Below are positions 1 to 12,242 of a stretch of DNA of 64,000 nt, one piece after another; position 1 is the first letter of the stretch, and the number at the start of each line of letters is the position of its first letter. The stretch is from positions 112,472 to 176,471 of the forward strand of contig BDDD01002114.1 in NCBI GenBank assembly GCA_001972305.1. Direction: 5' to 3'. This stretch comes from Cephalotus follicularis (lineage: Eukaryota > Streptophyta > Magnoliopsida > Oxalidales > Cephalotaceae). The translations under genes and the position numbers were made by a program. Under the pieces are notes generated by a model. The model was not told the DNA's origin, did no database searches, and was given only the letters and a program-made list of their open reading frames with translations.

Positions 1-1137
1 TCGCAAGAGTATAAATTGTGAACGACCAAATAAACATTTTTTTTCATTTACCCTTAAATTGTAATAATTTTTTATGTGACTTATCATGTAAGACAACAAT
101 CTCATTTGATCAATAAAAGTAATGGTGTAGTATTTTTCTTTTAAAATATTTGTTCTTAATTATAACACTTTTCATTACGCTTGAGGCAAAACACTTTATG
201 TAAGTGAACATCTCTAACTATTTTCATTACAACGTATCATACGATTCGAATTTTTTAATTACATTTATTTACTTTAAAACTGGACATCTACAGCTTTCCA
301 ACGAGTGTTCGTTTGCAAAAAATAGATAACGAACGAACAACCGATAGTAGTTTATATATAATTGAAATTTTTTTCATTCCTAACGGGTCAAAGCGAATCG
401 TTTAGAACCTGTTTCGAACTAGCTTGGACTGAACCGTACATGACCCGGACCAGTCCACGAACTGTGACAAAAAATTAGACTGGACCAGAGTAGACCGTAT
501 ACAATACAGTGCCAACTCTAGTTACTTCGTTCTGCATGGAAATGGGATAGTGAAGGCGGTGCCTTACTTTTGAGCATAGTTATTAAATTCGGACTGGACC
601 GGCTGGTTCAACCGGTGAACCAGTCCAAATCAAGCATCAAATCAGTTCTACAATCGAATTGGGATTGAACCGGTTGACCTAATCGATCAAATCGATGACC
701 CAGGATTGATCCGAGTCTATCAGAACGGTGAACTGCCAGGGTCACACAGAACCGATCAGATCAATAATTTTTTTATTTTAAAATTAATTTACTTGTTAAC
801 CCATTAATCCATTAATTGAACCATTAATCCATTAATCCAAAATTTTAATACATTCAATCATCAATTCAATTTTCATAACTATACTCAAATTACTTACATA
901 TACGGGACTAGAAGCAATAAAGTTTATTGGTTGTCTAACACACATGCCTTTCATTATAGGTCAGTTCTAGTGCTGTAATAACAGTCATTTTAGTTGCTAA
1001 AACATTTTTCAGCAATTATCACATGAAAATACAGTTACAGTAGCTTACAACAACAACATCATAAGACCAAACATGCTACATGTGCAATTGAAAAATGGCA
1101 ATGCAAATAATAAGACGTAGGACATCTTGGCAAATAT
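1..1137. other. AT-rich flank without a recognisable gene
   Basis: This is low-complexity AT-rich DNA with stops in all frames and no coding region I can recognise. Between about 395 and 770 it is richer in GC and holds many short direct and inverted copies of ACCGG, GGTTCAACC and ACCAGTCC words, the texture of an old dispersed repeat. Copia-1 begins at its right edge. Confidence 0.6.
591..626. repeat. Inverted repeat around GGTTCA/TGAACC
   Basis: CTGGTTCA (603-610) and TGAACCAG (616-623) form a perfect 8-bp inverted repeat around ACCGG. GGACT and AGTCC extend the symmetry on the outside. Related ACCGG-containing words lie on both sides, so this is probably part of an old degenerate repeat rather than a single regulatory site. 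Confidence 0.45.
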
Positions 1138-1510
1138 TGTTTGTGGGTCGAGTTTGACCCGACCCATGACCCATGAACCACCCACATGAAATGGGTGGGT
1201 TCTATCTAATCCCAGGTAATTAGATAACTGTTGGGAGTTATAATGTCTCTTTGTGTTATTTAAAGGAGATGAAACTCCTTGTCGAATATATGTTCCTCTG
1301 CAGAACATAATAGATGTTATCTCCCTCACAACTCTCAATTAGATTGTCCTATTTAACTCTAGAAACATCACCGATCATTTCTAGGATTTGTGAACGTGGA
1401 TTGAACCGGAGAAACTCTAGTAACAACTCCGTTGATCAAGAACAAATTCTAATCTCAAATCATTTGTAAGTGTCCTGTAATTATATATTCATGATTATGT
1501 TAATCTAACA
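1138..1510 (+). repeat. Copia-1 5' LTR
   Basis: This 373-bp LTR runs from TGTTTGTGGG to TCTAACA and matches the 3' LTR at 6968 almost throughout. A few bases near its start are missing compared with the other copy, which reads TGTTAGTATATGGG. Confidence 0.9.
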
Positions 1511-1511
1511 A

Positions 1512-1523
1512 TGGTATCAGAGA
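1512..1523 (+). promoter_or_regulatory. Copia-1 primer-binding site (tRNA-iMet type)
   Basis: TGGTATCAGAGA begins two bases after the 5' LTR and matches the classical plant copia site TGGTATCAGAGC at 11 of 12 positions. Minus-strand DNA synthesis would start here from initiator methionine tRNA. Confidence 0.85.
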
Positions 1524-2742
1524 CTGGTTAATTTGAGATTAGACTAATTCTTAATGATATGCTAACACTGTTTTAGCGTCCTAAGTGACAGATTAAGAGA
1601 CTGTTCATTTTTTTTAATGAAATATGTTTTGGGTAACACTGAATTACTGTTTGAGAAAAAAAACAAAAAAAAACTGTGTAACATCGTGAACAATGAACCC
1701 AAATATCACAGAGCGATTCAAAATGATACAAGAATAGAGCAAATGAGGCATTGAGAATCACAGTCCCAAAGTTTACAAATAATTTCTGTTATACATGAAA
1801 AAGAAATTGATGAAATTGATTTTGTTTAAATTACAAAATTAAACAAAAAACAAAAAAAAACAAAATCAAAATAAAAAACGCCTGTGGTGGCAAGCGTTCG
1901 CTTTGCCACCGGGGAGAGGCGGAAGAAGAGCGGAAGAAGAGGCAGAGGCAAAGGCTTACCGTTGGCGTTGAGGACCAGCGTCGTACGCCTTCTCTACCCG
2001 GTGAACAGGCGCTCGAAAGCCTAGTGTCAAGCCATCGCTCTTCCTCTGTCCTGTGCCCGGTGCTATGACGAAGACGACTAGCGTCTAATCGCGCCGCACA
2101 CCTCGCACGCCCGACGTCGATTCCTCTCTTCTCCTCTGCGATGCACAGTGCCTGGGCTATGCGTCACGCGCTATCGCCAACGGTAAGCCTTTTATAAAAC
2201 TCATGAGTATAAAACTCAGTCTTTTATAAAACTCATTTACTATGAGTATGCATATTGCGTATAATGGACTCATTTCCTTGCTCATTGACAGTTTAATTGA
2301 TTAAGTAATTGACTGTTTCAATGTAATATATCATTTACTCGGTTGTTATTAACTTTGTAAATTGACTGTTTAAATGTTAATTATTAGTTATTAATTCTGT
2401 AAATTGAATTATGTAATATGTCATGCATAATGTTAATTAGTTATAATTCAATTTAATGATTAAATTATTTAGTATTGAGATTTATTTAATGTTTATTGTT
2501 ATAAGTCAAGGATTGTGGTTAATAATTGAATAAAATGCCTTTTCAGTTATATACATTTGTTCGAAACAATTATGAAAAATATATATTTAATTCACATATG
2601 TGGGAGATGGTCATGAGCTTTATGTGAGTTTTCGATCTCACTGTGTGAAAGAAAAATGTATTTTTCATAATTAAGCGTTTTTTGAATAAATAAAAAGAAT
2701 GTGTTTATATGTCATTTTGTGTATTCTAATTGCAGTGATAAT
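1524..2742 (+). other. Copia-1 untranslated leader
   Basis: About 1.2 kb lies between the primer site and gag. A GC-rich block at 1880-2190, with purine-rich GGAAGAAGAG words, stands out against AT-rich surroundings. It is followed by short direct repeats of TTTTATAAAACTCAT near 2190-2240. No coding signature is visible. Confidence 0.6.
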
Positions 2743-3588
2743 ATGGCCACTAAAAACATTATTGCTGACCTTAATAAGGGAGAAAAGCTCACTGGCACCA
2801 ATTATGATATTTGGCATAAGAAAATGACTTTTCTACTTAATGAGCAAGAACTTTTTGAGCATCTCACTACTATAATGACCAGACCACCAGAGGGAAATAC
2901 TGCCCAATCTCGCCAAGATCTTGAGGTTTTTGAGACATGGTCCAAGAAAGACCGTTGTGCGCGCTTTACTTTGCTAAGCTGCATGCATGACGACCTTATT
3001 GGTGCTTATGAGCACTGCGCCACAGCTAAGGAAATGTGGGACCAGCTCTGATTTGATTTTGGGGGAACTTCTGTTACTAGGCTCCGAAGCTTGGTTCTCA
3101 AGTTTGAAATGTACAAGAAAGACCCTAAGAACTCGATGACTGAGCATCTGAGGATTATGTCTGCCATGATTAGGGACTTGAAGAATACTGAAGTTGCGCT
3201 TTCTGATGAGCAACAAGTTCAAGCTGTGATTAGATCCTTACATGATTCATGGGTCAACATGAGGCAGATTCTGACCCATAATGAAAACATCAAGAATTTT
3301 GCTGATGTTTCTCGCCATGTGGAACTTGAGGTTGAGCGCGAGGAAGCGATCCGCGCTACTGCTCTTTTCGCCCAAGGGGGCAAGCGCCATGGACATTGGT
3401 CCAAGCGTAAGAATAAGGGCAAATCAAGTACCAAAGAAGGATCTAGCAGTCAAGGGCCTAGGGTTGGCAGAGTTTCCAAGCCCCGTAGGGGCAAGCGTGG
3501 TGGTAAGAAGGACAAGACAAACGTCAAGTGTTATAACTGTCAGAAAATGGGTCACTTTGCTCGTGAGTGCACTGAGCCGAAGCAGGTA
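2743..3588 (+). pseudogene. Copia-1 gag (broken)
   Basis: This is the capsid/nucleocapsid region of a copia polyprotein. I take the ATG at 2743 (MATKNIIADLNKGEKLTG) as the start because it fits the usual copia gag N-terminus with the GTNYDIWHKKM block; an ATG at 2701 would only add an unrelated tail. A UBN2-like gag domain follows. A CCHC zinc knuckle, CYNCQKMGHFAREC, lies near 3529-3570 after a basic KKDK-rich stretch. A TGA at 3049-3051 interrupts the frame just before FDFGG, most simply explained by CGA changing to TGA. The frame continues into protease without a break, as is normal for copia. Confidence 0.88.
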
Positions 3589-4749
3589 TCCATTTCTACC
3601 TCCTCTAGTATTATTTGTGTTTGTTCATATGTACTAGTTCCTCATACTTTTCCTATGTGGATTGTAGACTCGGGAGCAACAAGACATGTAACCAGAGATC
3701 GAGGAGGATTTGTAGATTATCATCGGATTCCAGCGAGTTCCCAAAGAATCTACATGGGTAATGACAGTAGCGAGGAAGTATTGGGAGTTGGATGTTATCG
3801 ACTTCCATTGCGTACAGGACGCACCTTGCTACTACATGATGTTATGTATACACCTGGAGTTCAGTATAATTTACTGTCTGTCTTGTCTCTTATAACTTTG
3901 GGTTATTGTATTAATTTTAAGAATTCTAGTTTGGATATTACTTTGGATGATATTATTATTGGACATGGAAATTTATGTAATAATTTCTTTATTATGGATT
4001 TGGTTGATTCTGCTTCTTCATCTTTATTTGTAAATGAAAATGATATGTATTCTGTTACTTGGCATGCTAGATTGGGTCACATTGGGCAAGATAGGATGAC
4101 TCGATTAGCTAGAGAAGGTCTTTTAGGCCCACTCGCTAAGGTCCATCTTCCTATATGTGAGCCTTGTTTAGTAGGTAAGGCATGTAGAAAGCCTTTTGGT
4201 AAGGCTATTCGAGCCACTCAACCACTTGAGTTAGTTCACTCAGATATCTGTGGACCTATGAATGTGAAGGCACGTCATGGTGCTATTTATTTCCTTACTT
4301 TCATAGATGATTATTCGCGTTTTGGTCAAGTTTTTCTGTTAGCTCACCGTTCTGAAGCTTTGGATTGCTTCAAACGCTTTATAGCAGAGGGTGAGAATCA
4401 AAAAGGAAGAAATTTAAAAATTCTTTGAACAGATCGTGGTCGCGAGTATTTATCAACTCAATTTAATGAACTTTGTGAGCTAAAGGGAATAAAAAGGCAG
4501 CTTACTATTCCTTACACTCCACAACAAAATGGGGTGGCTGAGAGAAGGAATAGAACTTTATTAGATATGGTTAGGTCGATGATGGCGCAAGCTAACATCC
4601 CAATATCTTTTTTGGAGGATGCTTTATTGACTGCAGCCTACATCCTTAACAGAGTTCCATCACATTCAGTTTCCTCTACTCCATATGAGCTTTGGAATAA
4701 TCAAAAACCTAATTTAAGCCGTAGGATATGTTCACAGTACTTCTCATAA
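3589..4749 (+). pseudogene. Copia-1 protease and integrase region (broken)
   Basis: WIVDSGATRHVT near 3658 is the aspartic protease active site (DSGA). WHARLGH near 4060 followed by CEPCLVGK is the HHCC zinc module of the GAG-pre-integrase domain. The integrase core follows, with first D in VHSDICGPM, second D in TDRGREYLS and E in NGVAERRNRTLL, so the catalytic DDE set is present. A TGA at 4426-4428 falls directly before TDRGREYLS, again consistent with CGA to TGA. The reading ends near 4749 and coding resumes in another frame at 4760, so a frameshift separates this block from what follows. Confidence 0.88.
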
Positions 4750-4759
4750 ATTTGGGAAG

Positions 4760-5875
4760 TTGGAACTTAGGGCTAGAAAGCATATCTTTATTAGATATTC
4801 TGATAGCTCAAAAGGTTATGTGATGTATGGTGAACATCCAGATGGGGGAGGAATGACAGAGGTTGAATCACGTGATGTTATTTTCCTTGAAAATGAATAT
4901 CCAAGTTTGGGTAAAACTTCGAAGAATCTAGACCTCTTTGAGTCAGAGGACAATGGGAGCATCCTACCATCATTAGGTGAGGGTGGGGAAAATATTCCTT
5001 ATCCAATCGCTAATGATAATAGGAGTGATCCCCAATCCAGTGGGAGTATACCAGATAATAAGAGTGTATCACCACAGAATATTCTGGATTCTCAAGTGCG
5101 TAAAAGCAAACGTGGGAACATTCATACCCCAATGGAAAAAGGATCTACTTTAAGCTTGGATCAATGTCCTAAGAATAATGAAGAAAAGATTCGCATGTCC
5201 AAAGTACCATATGTGGCTGCTGTAGGGAGTCTGATGTATGCTATGATGTGTACACGACCCGACATTTGCTATGCAGTTGGCATGGTCAGTCGTTATCAGA
5301 GTAATCCAGGAGAAGCTCATTGGATAGCTATTAAGAGAATACTTAGATACCTTCGTGGTACAGCTGACATTGTCTTATGTTATCATGGAGGTGACTTAAG
5401 ACTTAGAGGTTATAGTGATACTGATTGGGCTAGTGATAGAGATGGTAGAAAGTCCACTTCAGGGTATGCATTCATACTTGGTGGTGGTGCTATCTCTTGG
5501 AGCAGTAAAAAGCAAACTTGCATTGCCCTTTCTACAATGGAAGCAGAATATGTGGCATGTTCTGTAGCGGTTCAAGAAGCTGTATGGCTAAGGAGATTTT
5601 TGCAGCGGTTAGATGTTACAGCCCATTCCAAAGGGCCTGTTCTTATGTATTGTGATAGTACGGCTGCATTGGCATATGTTAGGGATCCCAAGTACCATGG
5701 GAAGACCAAACATATTGATGTTCGTTATCACTTCATTAGAGACATGGTAGCACGTGGTGAGGTGATCTTGCATCATATCTCTACTGGCATGATGGTGGCT
5801 GATCCCTTGACTAAGCCTATTGCTAGAGATGTGTTTCTTTCTCATGCTAGAAGCATGGGGTTATGTAGGATTTAA
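4760..5875 (+). pseudogene. Copia-1 integrase C-terminus fused to RNase H; reverse transcriptase missing
   Basis: The first part (RKHIFIRYSDSSKGYVMY) is the usual end of copia integrase, followed by the variable linker ending in KSKRGNIHTP near 5100-5130. A typical element would then encode about 250 residues of reverse transcriptase with a YVDD motif. Here the sequence jumps straight to LSLDQCPKNNEEK and PYVAAVGSLMYAMMCTRPD, the segment that normally leads into RNase H. RNase H itself is well kept: GYSDTDWASDRDGRKSTSGY, STMEAEYVA, YCDSTAALA and the terminal ADPLTKP. The deletion junction is near 5135-5155. The remaining 371 codons are open in one frame. Confidence 0.88.
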
Positions 5876-6967
5876 TACGTGTATTTGTTAATATTTCTAT
5901 TAACTTGTATGATGACATATGTAAACTTTTTTAGTTTTTCCTAATATAATTATGTGTGGTTTATTATGGAATACTTCTTTTATAGTACACATTCTTCAAA
6001 AGATGTCACCAGGCTTGATTTGACCTACTCACACAGGTAAATCACCTTGGCGCTAAGATAGCGAGCAAGTTGAGACGTTTAAACTTTTGGCTCTTAGAAG
6101 TTGAGCAAGGTTAGATTAAATTTTGTATGTCGCCTTAGTTAGAGCTAAGATGAGACATATTTACTTGGTCGATCATGGAGTATCACCACAACTCCATGTA
6201 GCCTGTCTATAGCTGAATATGAGATTTCAGACAATACTTTGAGATTGTAATTGTGCTGAAAAACTTAGGTTAGGCGGTAGAATGGCGACTAGACCAAGAT
6301 TCATATGACGTTCTCTAATTTCGTTTGTATAGTGACATGCCCATGTTTTGGGAAAAAACGTCATAGCATACATTTCATACTGTATGTGCTGAAAGTCGAC
6401 CATTAGTGAGAGTGGCAAATAAATCCCTGCTTTGTCATTGTGTGAGTCACTTGAATCATTTTTCACATGATTCTTCTTGTGCCCTTATTGACTAGAAACT
6501 ATGTCAAGAAGAGGAAACTCAATGTTGCTACCGTAGTATGTACCCTATAATCATGATTAATACGATTTCATGGGACATGTCTAGGAAAGCAGTTGAGTCA
6601 AATTTTATTGACATGAGTGTTTTGGGAAGAAAGTACGATAACACATCATGTTGTGTAACTCATAGCCTAGGCGACTGTATCGGATTTAGTTCCTGAGTCA
6701 AGTCATGAGAACATGATAAATATAGGGGTATACGAGGGATTGAAAATGCTATGTCCGGTGTAGTCGAATTTTCTGAGGCATAAATGAGATATATATTTTT
6801 TTTATTTTAATAATGATATGTTGTGTTAGTTTGGTGATGACTTAATACAACATTCAGAAGATGTGTTCTTCTCGTGAGGTCGCACGTTCCATTTCCTGTA
6901 TGAAGAGTTATGAGAGTTTGAGAATTTGATTGTAGAGATACTTTATGTCATGTGGGCGAGTGGGAGC
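5876..6967 (+). other. Copia-1 3' untranslated region and polypurine tract
   Basis: About 1.1 kb of non-coding DNA separates the end of pol from the 3' LTR. GTGGGCGAGTGGGAGC at 6952-6967 abuts the LTR and is the polypurine tract that would prime plus-strand synthesis. I see no extra gene in this stretch. Confidence 0.7.
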
Positions 6968-7345
6968 TGTTAGTATATGGGTCGAGTTTGACCCGACCCA
7001 TGACCTATGAACCACCCACATGAAATGGGTGGGTTCTATCTAACTCCCAGGTAGTTAGATAACTGTTGGGAGTTATAATGTCTCTTTGTGTTATTTAAAG
7101 GAGATGAAACTCCTTGTTGAATATATGTTCCTCTGCAGAACATAATAGATGTTATCTCCCTCACAACTCTCAATTAGATTGTCCTATTTAACTCTAGAAA
7201 CATCACCGATCGTTTCTAGGATTTGTGAACGTGGATTGAACCGGAGAAACTCTAGTAGCAACTCCGTTGATCAAGAACAAATTCTAATCTCAAATCATTT
7301 GTAAATGTCCTGTAATTATATATTCATGATTATGTTAATCTACCA
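6968..7345 (+). repeat. Copia-1 3' LTR
   Basis: This 378-bp LTR runs from TGTTAGTATATGGG to ATCTACCA. It is the better preserved copy at its start, but its last bases differ from the TAACA end of the 5' LTR. Confidence 0.9.
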
Positions 7346-10343
7346 GTCCGGTTAGGCACTTGTTAACAAGTTATTTGAAGTAAAAAGTAACTGTGAGACT
7401 AAAAAATTGTTAAAAATATCAACATTGATTTTTATCATACCATTTTAGAGTGCGAAACCAAATAAGTGTTAACAATTTTCATTCTATTTCAGAGGGTCAG
7501 ACCAAATAAGTGTTAACAAATACCTCATGCTGTTTTATCTTAAAATAATGTCATAAACAACAAAAAAAAATTAAAAGTTATAATAATTGTTGATGTGTCA
7601 AAACATTATTGAGTTTGAGTAAAAAATACGAAAAAATCATCATTGAGGTTAATTAAAAATATGATCTGTCGTAATCTCAATAATTTTTATCAATTATTTT
7701 TTAAATTACTATTCAGAATATTATTATTTAATTAAACCACTCATAAAAAAATAAGTATATAAAAAGAAAATTCAATGACCATATATAATCATAACTCTTC
7801 GATGCAACCGTGTAACTTTGATGCCTTCTTTTTTAGGCTTACTGTATTGATGGATGTGACCCAACGGTTGGGTCGTTTGAAAGCGATGATAACTCTAGCA
7901 TTCAATTATCTACAGCTACTCTTATCAAAAAACAAGCTTGTCAGTTCAATCCCTTTTGCTCATGAAGTTATTGCATTATTTTTGCCCTTTCTATATATTA
8001 GGACAATGGAAATGCAATGTGTCAATTATCATGGTTAAAAAAGGCATTGAAAAGTTTGACAATATTCGACCCTAGTGTTGATGTTCAACTATAGGTAACC
8101 AGAACCAAATAGAGTTCAGCCAAAAATAAAAAGCCTGAAACTGCCACTGTACTTTGTTGTCTTTACAAAAATAGATTTATCTTCTTCAATTTGTGGAATT
8201 GTTTTAGTTTCACCTCGTTTTTCTTCCTCTTTTTGTCCCAGTTTTTTCAATCTTTTGGACCATTCTCTCTTCATATATATTAGTATTACTAACATGTGTA
8301 CTTTTGACAGTTTTTGGCCTCTTTTATGGGCCATTGTCACCGCAGTGATCAATCAAGTAATCACGATTCACGAGAGAGTTGACAGATAGAAGGAAAAATT
8401 ATTGGAACAACGCAAGGTCTATTAAGGATTTTTCATCTCACTGTAAAAAAAAATATTTTATTTTATTATGATAAGATGTGTTTAAAATACACTGTGTGAA
8501 TGATAATAGATCATAGCATTGTAGAGTAATACTTTGCCTTGAATTTTTGCCCCACATATTTTGGCGAAAACTATTTAGCATGGACTGGTCAAAACTTGTC
8601 GCATAAGATAATGGGTATATCATAGACTTATAGAGTAAAATTGCTGATTAGTTTTTAGGCGATCCCACTAGGCATATGCATATCGGACCAATAAGTTTGC
8701 ATATTTTGTTGTAAGCTTTGTATTATGCTCTTACAACTTTTGGCACGCGAATTTCACGTAAGTAATTTGTGTTTTCTTTTGAATCAAAGATCATGTGATT
8801 GTTAGGCATACATTGTCTTATCTTCCAAGCCTTAATAAAGAAAAAAAAAACAAAGAGAGGAGATAAAGAATCGAAATTTGTACCCTCAATTTTGATCTTT
8901 AATAAATGTTCATGTGCATTGTGCAACAATAATCAGAAGTTGGTGAAGATTGTATCTGTGTGATCAATTGAGAATCTATTACGTGTTGGAGTTGGCATAT
9001 ACTTTGATATATTAACAGTACGATTATGACATTATCGCTTGAGAGTTTCGCTACTCGGTCAACGGGGAGCTCAGGGACAGAGCCTCTGAAAAAACATCAG
9101 GTTTTTTTAATCGGATACAGACCTTGTTTTATATTATTTATTAGTTGTTTGGGTATAGCCGATGAATAGCTATTTGAATACTAGGGTTTTTTAGTATTGC
9201 TTATATAAACTATGAGGATTTCTTATTTTTTATTGTAACAGAGTAGTGTGAGGAAACTATTGAATCTATAATAAAATTTCTTTGTACAGGACGTAACCCT
9301 GAATTATGATGAACCTAGATAACTCTGTCTTATTTATTTTATCGTTATTTTGTATTCTGTGTGATTGATTGTTTTACAGATATATCACAGTCGTACAACA
9401 AAAGTTTAGTCAACTTATTTGGTATTTGAATGAGACTATTGATTATGCTACAAGAATATATATAAATCCACTTAACAAGAACCAATCATCAGTCACATAT
9501 AGGGGTTGTTATCGGCTCTTTTTTTGTGGAAATATTGCGCATGGAATAGAGCTATGACACCCCTATAGAATCTATAAATAAACACTTATAAAGAGAAAAA
9601 TTCCAATTCCAATTCCAATAAGATCTTTGAAATGAATGGAAAGGTCGTAGAAGAAAAACCCTAGATAGCAATTAGGTCCATGATAGATGCTTGGTATAAT
9701 GTTTTTAGAAGGAGCCTAACCACTTTTATTATTCTTATTCAAATATAGGCATGTGATCTCTTGCCTTAAAGACGTTGAAAGTCAAGGCAAACCTTTTTGC
9801 CATGTAAATGTGTCAAAGCTATTTTCTACTTGTCTCTTGATTCTCAGTATTATGGACCATAGCATCTATCTCTTCATGTGGGAGGTTGCATTTTCGAGGG
9901 ATTATGAAGAGATTTTCATGAGTTGTGTTAGGTAAACTAATGTCTGTGACAGTGCAGTGCCTCAGAGATTGTGATTTTATTTATTTGTTTATTATTATTA
10001 TTATTATTATTATTTAAATATTCACATTCATGTCATTTTAAGGGGGGAAATATGCATAGTAATTGAGCATGCAACTTTGGCTTAAGTTTCTTTGGTGCTG
10101 GTGATGCCATGATTAATTTCTCCTTCAAATTTTTTTTTTGGAAGATGAAAAATATCTCTTATTACTGATTAGGAAGGGAAGAGAAAAACTAGAAATTGTA
10201 AAAACCTAAACTATCAAAATAGTTTTTTCATCTAACAGGTTAATTTTTAAAACTAATTGACAATTGAACCAAAGTCAACTTCAATAAGGATACTTTTGAA
10301 AAATAAATGAATAAAATCATTTAATCACCTCAACAACAGCACT
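7346..10343. other. AT-rich DNA between copia-1 and copia-2, no gene recognised
   Basis: About 3 kb with only short open frames and no recognisable domain on either strand. The segment at about 9120-9385 has the look of a copia LTR downstream half: a TATATAAACT motif near 9200 and a T-rich end with TTATTTATTTTATCGTT. I could not find a partner LTR, so it may be a relic. Confidence 0.5.
9999..10094 (+). repeat. 96-bp direct repeat, upstream copy
   Basis: The sequence from an ATT microsatellite through AAGGGGGGAAATATGC to TTAAGTTTCTTTG recurs almost exactly at 10408-10503. The upstream copy lies in the flank of copia-2 and the downstream copy inside its 5' LTR. Confidence 0.88.
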
Positions 10344-10812
10344 ACTGGGTTGGCTCGTGGACCAGTCTTATTACTTGTTTTTTGTGTTGAATTTTAGTTG
10401 TTAGGCTTATTATTATTATTATTTAAATATTCACATTCATGTCATTTTAAGGGGGGAAATATGCATAGTAATTGAGCATGCAACTTTGGCTTAAGTTTCT
10501 TTGAGATGCTTACTGAACTAAAGTAAAAAGACAAAAAAAAAAAGTAGGGGCGGCTAAAAAAGAAAGAGAGAGAGGACATAGAGTTTATTCTTTGGTCAAG
10601 AGAGGGTATATAAAAGTTTTGTGAATAAAAACTTAATTGTCTTTTTGTACTAGTAATTCTTGTAGTGAAATAAAAAGTCTTTATGTTTGTCGAGATAGGT
10701 AAGATTTTATCGAATTACGTAAGTTTGGTGTTCTCTTGTGTTTTTTGAATCGTCTATTTATTTATTTAATTTATTTTTTTCGTTGATAGATTGAACTAAT
10801 AATTTGATACCA
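10344..10812 (+). repeat. Copia-2 5' LTR containing a copied-in segment
   Basis: It aligns with the 3' LTR at 12647 except that 10408-10503 is replaced by a near-exact copy of the upstream flank (9999-10094). A TATATAAAAG box lies near 10606. Two primer-site-like sequences follow the LTR: TGGTATCAAAG near 10839 and TGGTATTAGAGC at 10878-10889. The second resembles the iMet site more closely but is unusually far from the LTR end. Confidence 0.65.
10408..10503 (+). repeat. 96-bp direct repeat, copy inside the copia-2 5' LTR
   Basis: Near-identical to 9999-10094. It starts in an ATT run, and in the 3' LTR the equivalent place holds a TA/GA microsatellite (12715-12752) instead. Confidence 0.88.
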
Positions 10813-10914
10813 AAACGTGTGAGTAGTTTCGCAACGAATGGTATCAAAGGGGAAAAAGAATATATTTTATCAACAAATGGTATTAGAGCGAAAAGTTATT
10901 TTTCGATCAGTATT

Positions 10915-12095
10915 ATGGCTCAGTTTATGCCAAGTGCTTATGATGGAGATTCTAACACAACAAGATTTGAAAAAGGCCTTGTGGGGAAATCGAAGAAGTC
11001 AGATATGGTGTCGGAAGATAATTGGAAGATATGAATAATAAAGCACTTTCTGTAATCTAGTTTTGTTTGTCCAAAGATGACCTTCAGGAGATGCTGTCGA
11101 AAGACAGCGACGAATTTGTGGGTGAAATTGTAGAGTTTGTATCTCACAAAATTTCTCATGCATGAACAGGCTTCGGTTGAAGCAATAGTTGTACACGTTA
11201 CACATGGTGGAAAGTACTTCTATTCAATCTCATATCGCTGAGTTTAATTCCATAATTACCAGGTTGTCAAGAATTGATGTGAGGATAGAAGATGAATATC
11301 ATGCTTTGTTACTATTATGCTCTCTAGCACCTTCGTACAACCATTTCAGGGCACGATGATATATAGTTGGGATTCGATCTGGGTGGAGGATGTCAAAGTT
11401 AATCTTCAAAGTAAGTTGAAGATTGATGGTAATTTGGCATCGAAAAGTGAAGATAGTGTCTTGGTAGCTGATGTGTGAGAAAGGCCGACAAACAAGGGAT
11501 TTAATATAAGCATATGTAAATCGAAAGATAATGGAAAAAGCATACAATGTTATTACTATAAGGAATATGGACATATCAAACGAAATTGTCTGTACGGGCA
11601 AAAGATAGTGGTTGTTCCAAACTATAGCCGTGGTGTTCGATGGATAGAACCATGAAGATGAACTCATCACCATCTATAAAGATAAAATCAATTCTTCTCG
11701 TAAAAAATGAGTGGTTTATTAATTCCAGGTGTTTTATTCATGTTAGTTCCATGCGAGATTATTTTAACATGTTCCAAGAACGTAAGTATCATGTTGTATC
11801 CTTGGGAGACGAGTCCACATTTGGCATGGTCAAGAGAGAAACTGTTAAAATAAAATAAATTTGATAGAGTGGTACGTACTTTCGGTTGTGTGTAATGTAT
11901 TTTCCAAAGATACGTGAAAATTATGTTTCGGTCAACCAATTGGACTCCATGAACTGTAGGACTACAGTTGATGGTAGAGTTGTCAAAATCACACATGACA
12001 GCATGGTTCTAGAAAAAGGACGAAAGTGCGAAAAATTGTATTGTTTGAGAGAGAGTACAGTGACTCATGTTCCTAAGATCTCGACAAATAATTAG
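10915..12095 (+). pseudogene. Copia-2 gag-protease relic
   Basis: Fragments in several frames can be followed. After an ATG at 10915 (MAQFMPSAYDGDSN) comes a gag-like stretch, then EDEYHALLLLCSLAPSY near 11290, a conserved copia gag block (the L-L-L-C-S-L-P-x-S-Y motif). A damaged zinc knuckle, CYYYKEYGHIKRNC near 11550-11590, has lost its second cysteine. EWFINSRCFIHV near 11709 is a damaged protease active site with DSG changed to NSR. A GAG-pre-integrase-like tail follows (KGRKCEKLYCL, about 12015-12050). Many stops and frameshifts rule out function. Confidence 0.65.
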
Positions 12096-12242
12096 AAACT
12101 GGGTAAAGATAGTAAGATCTTACGAAAGATATATTTCGTAGTTGGAGCAGAGACATTGGCAAATGGTTTCCCAGATGCAAACGATGGAGATGAGAAGATA
12201 CCTGCTGCAGGAAAGATAACTAGAGATCTCGAGCGTTGACTA

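Larger units (their letters stand above)
1138..7345 (+). mobile_element. Copia-1: Ty1/copia LTR retrotransposon, internally deleted
   Basis: Two near-identical direct LTRs (1138-1510 and 6968-7345) enclose a tRNA-iMet type primer site, a leader, a gag-pol region in the order gag, protease, integrase, RNase H, and a purine-rich tract. That order defines Ty1/copia. The reverse transcriptase is absent. The internal region has two in-frame TGA stops and a frame change, so the copy is dead by itself. The 5-bp flanks (AATAT on the left, GTCCG on the right) do not match, so no target duplication is visible; an end may have mutated or the copy may be recombinant. Confidence 0.93.

Noticed and set aside
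7775-8352. Small open frames on both strands as short host genes
   Set aside because: No recognisable domain, AT-rich composition equal to the surroundings, and chance frames of this size are expected.
9120-9385. Solo copia LTR
   Set aside because: Only the downstream half looks LTR-like; no start, partner or target duplication was found, so it is mentioned only as a relic.
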